Below are positions 6,248 through 7,789 of a DNA stretch of 7,789 nucleotides, one piece after another. Positions within the stretch are counted from its first letter, which is position 1. Each line of letters opens with the position of its first letter. A program made the position numbers and the translations under genes. The notes under the pieces were generated by a model. That model ran no database searches. It saw nothing but the letters and a program-made list of their open reading frames with translations, and was not told where the DNA came from. This DNA comes from Candidatus Krumholzibacteriia bacterium. GTDB taxonomy: Bacteria; Krumholzibacteriota; Krumholzibacteriia; LZORAL124-64-63. The stretch covers positions 1 through 7,789 of the forward strand of contig JACZKN010000482.1 in the NCBI GenBank assembly GCA_014859985.1, read 5' to 3'.

Positions 6248-6407
6248 GGTCGCACCGGGGTGGTGACGGACCGCCACGGGCGCCGCCTTCCCCGGGCACC
6301 AGGGGGAGGTGCGTGCCATGCCGTTCGAGGATTCCCGCCCGCCGTTCCGTTCCCGCCAGCGCTTCCCCTCCCCCGCCTCTGCGACCTCGCTTCCCGGAGG
6401 ATGCGCC

Positions 6408-7789
6408 ATGTCCCGTCCGTCCAGAATCCCGCTCCTAGTCCTGCTCGTCCTCCTGTCCGCCGCCACGGCCTGGGCTGGCGCCGTGACGCCCCACCTGATC
6501 TCGTTCCAGGGGCGAGCGCTCGATCCCGACCAGGTCCCCATCGTGGCCGGCGGCCTGGCGGTGCGGATCTACGACGCCCAGACCGGAGGCACGCTGGTCT
6601 ACGACTCGGGGACCGAGTTCGACGGGGCCATCGCGGACGGCATCTTCACCGTGGTCCTGGGCGGCGGCGCGCCGCTGAACCTCGACAACACCCTGATGTA
6701 CTGGCTGGAACTCGACCTGGACGGCGCGGAGGTCATCGGCGACGCCGCCGGCGGGAGGCAGGCGTTCTACCCCGGCGGGGGCAGCCACGCCCGGCCGGAC
6801 CTCGAGGCCCGGATCGACGCCCTGGAAGACATCGTCTTCTTCGCCTGCGACCCGGGCGACTACGACCTTAACCTCAACCCCGCCGACGGCTGCGAGTTCA
6901 CGCTCGACACCGGCGGGATCTACGTCTCGGTCGACGACCCCTCGGCCTCCGACGATTCCGGCTGCGGGTACGGCCCCGACGGCACCGGCCACTATCCCTG
7001 CGCGACCATCTCGTTCGGGATCATGCGCGCCACGTCCCTGGGGCGCACCACCGTCCACGTGGCGGACGGGGTCTACGACGAGTCCATCGACCTCGTGAAC
7101 GGGATCTCGCTGCGCGGCGGCTACCGGCCCGACACCTGGGAGCGTCACGTGGAGTCCACCGCCACGACCGTGATGGGCAACACGGGCAGCGGTCACCGCA
7201 AGACCTTGCGGGCGCTGGGCATCAGCGCGCCCACCACGGTGGAGGGCTTCGTGATCTACGGGGAGAACAACCCCGAGCCCGGCGGCAACAGCTACGCCGT
7301 CTACGTTGCCGGCTCCACCGCCCTGAGCCTGAGCGGCAACCGGATCTTCGCGGGCCAGGGCGGCACCGGCACCGACGGGATCGACGGGGCCGGTGGTCCC
7401 TCCGGCCAGGCCGGACAGTCCGGGCTGCCCGCCTTCGACACCGGCCAGAGCCCCTGCGTGTCGCTGAACCGAGCGGGGGGCGCCGGCGGGACCCTGACCC
7501 ACCTCGGCCAGGTCCTCGACGGGGGCGCCGGCGGCAACGCCGTCTGTCCCCCCAGCTACGACACGCAATCCTCGGCCCACGACGGGGAAGGAGGGTCCGG
7601 CCCCTCGCCGGGCAGTGGTGGCGCCGCGGCGGTGGATCGGTCGCTGAACACCTCCGGCCAGTGCTACCTGCCGACCTTCGGTCCCAACGAGGCGACCGCC
7701 GGCGCGGACGGGGCCGACGGCAGCCACGGGTCCGGCGGAACCGGCGCGGTCTCGGCCGTCGGCAGCGTGGCCGGCGGTGAATGGAACGG
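6408..7789 (+). CDS. Large secreted DUF1565-like beta-helix protein, 3' partial
   Basis: The frame runs without a stop to the last base, giving at least 460 residues. The ATG is well supported: GGAGG at 6396-6400, 7-nt spacing. A type I signal peptide is clear: Arg3/Arg6, Leu/Val core 7-16, cleavage after A21-W22-A23. Residues 27-120 form an N-terminal module seen in bacterial surface proteins (ISFQGRALDPDQVPI, AVRIYDAQTGGTLVYDS, GIFTVVLGGGAPLNLDN, YWLELDLDG). A short helical linker follows (RPDLEARIDALED, 128-140). From 171 (YVSVDDPSASDDSGCGYG, then HYPCATISFGIM, VHVADGVYDESIDL and GISLRGGYRPDTW) it matches the start of DUF1565/right-handed beta-helix proteins. Cysteines at 147, 162, 186 and 198 could pair. 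Gly-rich insertions with Gly-X-Y triplets occur at 321-341 and 432-446. It is probably an extracellular or surface protein; ligand or role unknown. The C-terminus, where a sorting signal would be, is outside the window. Confidence 0.85.
   Translation, partial: MSRPSRIPLLVLLVLLSAATAWAGAVTPHLISFQGRALDPDQVPIVAGGLAVRIYDAQTGGTLVYDSGTEFDGAIADGIFTVVLGGGAPLNLDNTLMYWLELDLDGAEVIGDAAGGRQAFYPGGGSHARPDLEARIDALEDIVFFACDPGDYDLNLNPADGCEFTLDTGGIYVSVDDPSASDDSGCGYGPDGTGHYPCATISFGIMRATSLGRTTVHVADGVYDESIDLVNGISLRGGYRPDTWERHVESTATTVMGNTGSGHRKTLRALGISAPTTVEGFVIYGENNPEPGGNSYAVYVAGSTALSLSGNRIFAGQGGTGTDGIDGAGGPSGQAGQSGLPAFDTGQSPCVSLNRAGGAGGTLTHLGQVLDGGAGGNAVCPPSYDTQSSAHDGEGGSGPSPGSGGAAAVDRSLNTSGQCYLPTFGPNEATAGADGADGSHGSGGTGAVSAVGSVAGGEWN
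7368..7430 (+). other. Seven Gly-X-Y triplets in the beta-helix protein
   Basis: Residues 321-341 read as seven uninterrupted Gly-X-Y triplets (GTD GID GAG GPS GQA GQS, then GLP). A second set of five (GAD GAD GSH GSG GTG) is encoded at 7701-7745. The spacing is collagen-like, but the runs are short, so a flexible Gly-rich loop between beta-helix coils is the safer reading. Confidence 0.6.

Noticed and set aside
6236..6871. A 211-codon plus-strand frame overlapping the start of the beta-helix gene
   Set aside because: Arg/Pro/Gly-rich translation with no signal or domain; it is an out-of-frame shadow.
6435..7727. A 430-codon open frame on the minus strand opposite the beta-helix gene
   Set aside because: Low-complexity Gly/Ala/Val/Arg translation. 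The plus-strand frame has a signal peptide, a good ribosome-binding site and recognisable modules.
1..7789. A defence, secretion or biosynthetic gene cluster
   Set aside because: The genes belong to unrelated families and switch strand at most boundaries; none is a nuclease, transposase, synthase or known defence component.

Overview
The window is about 70% GC (by eye) and carries seven protein genes. Two of them are cut by the window edges. I see no rRNA, tRNA, CRISPR array, insertion sequence or phage gene. Three products have signal sequences, one of them a lipobox, which points to an envelope-rich, probably diderm bacterium. The mix (large S9 peptidase with a Bacteroidetes-like N-terminus, CHRD secreted protein, DUF1565-type beta-helix protein, a TAnnTTTG promoter match) suggests an uncultured member of the FCB superphylum or a neighbour such as Krumholzibacteriota or Eisenbacteria. 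This placement is from memory of family distribution and is tentative.

Layout. Positions 2-2503 (+): 5'-truncated prolyl-oligopeptidase-family (S9) serine peptidase with an intact Ser-Asp-His triad. It converges on 2566-3042 (-), a secreted CHRD-domain protein; a perfect 10-bp GC hairpin lies between the two ends. An AT-richer 194-nt divergent region (3043-3236) holds promoter candidates for both the CHRD gene and 3237-3611 (+), a stand-alone STAS-domain (anti-anti-sigma-like) protein. An 11-bp hairpin separates that gene from 3732-5138 (+), a 468-residue member of a conserved but functionally unassigned family. This gene converges on 5241-5777 (-), an orphan lipoprotein with visibly lower GC. 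Divergent from the lipoprotein is 5883-6176 (+), a small two-helix membrane protein resembling DUF2892. After a 231-nt gap, 6408 to the window end (+) is a large secreted protein. It has an N-terminal surface-protein module, a short helical linker and a DUF1565-like beta-helix region with Gly-X-Y stretches. It stays open to the last base.

The genes do not form one pathway. Strand switches occur at nearly every boundary, so most genes look like single transcription units. The common theme is secretion and the cell envelope (four or five of seven products), plus one possible regulatory switch (STAS). The only same-strand neighbours are STAS with the 468-aa gene, and the DUF2892-like gene with the beta-helix gene. 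The most interesting item is the 468-aa conserved family. I did not find a convincing new multi-gene system.
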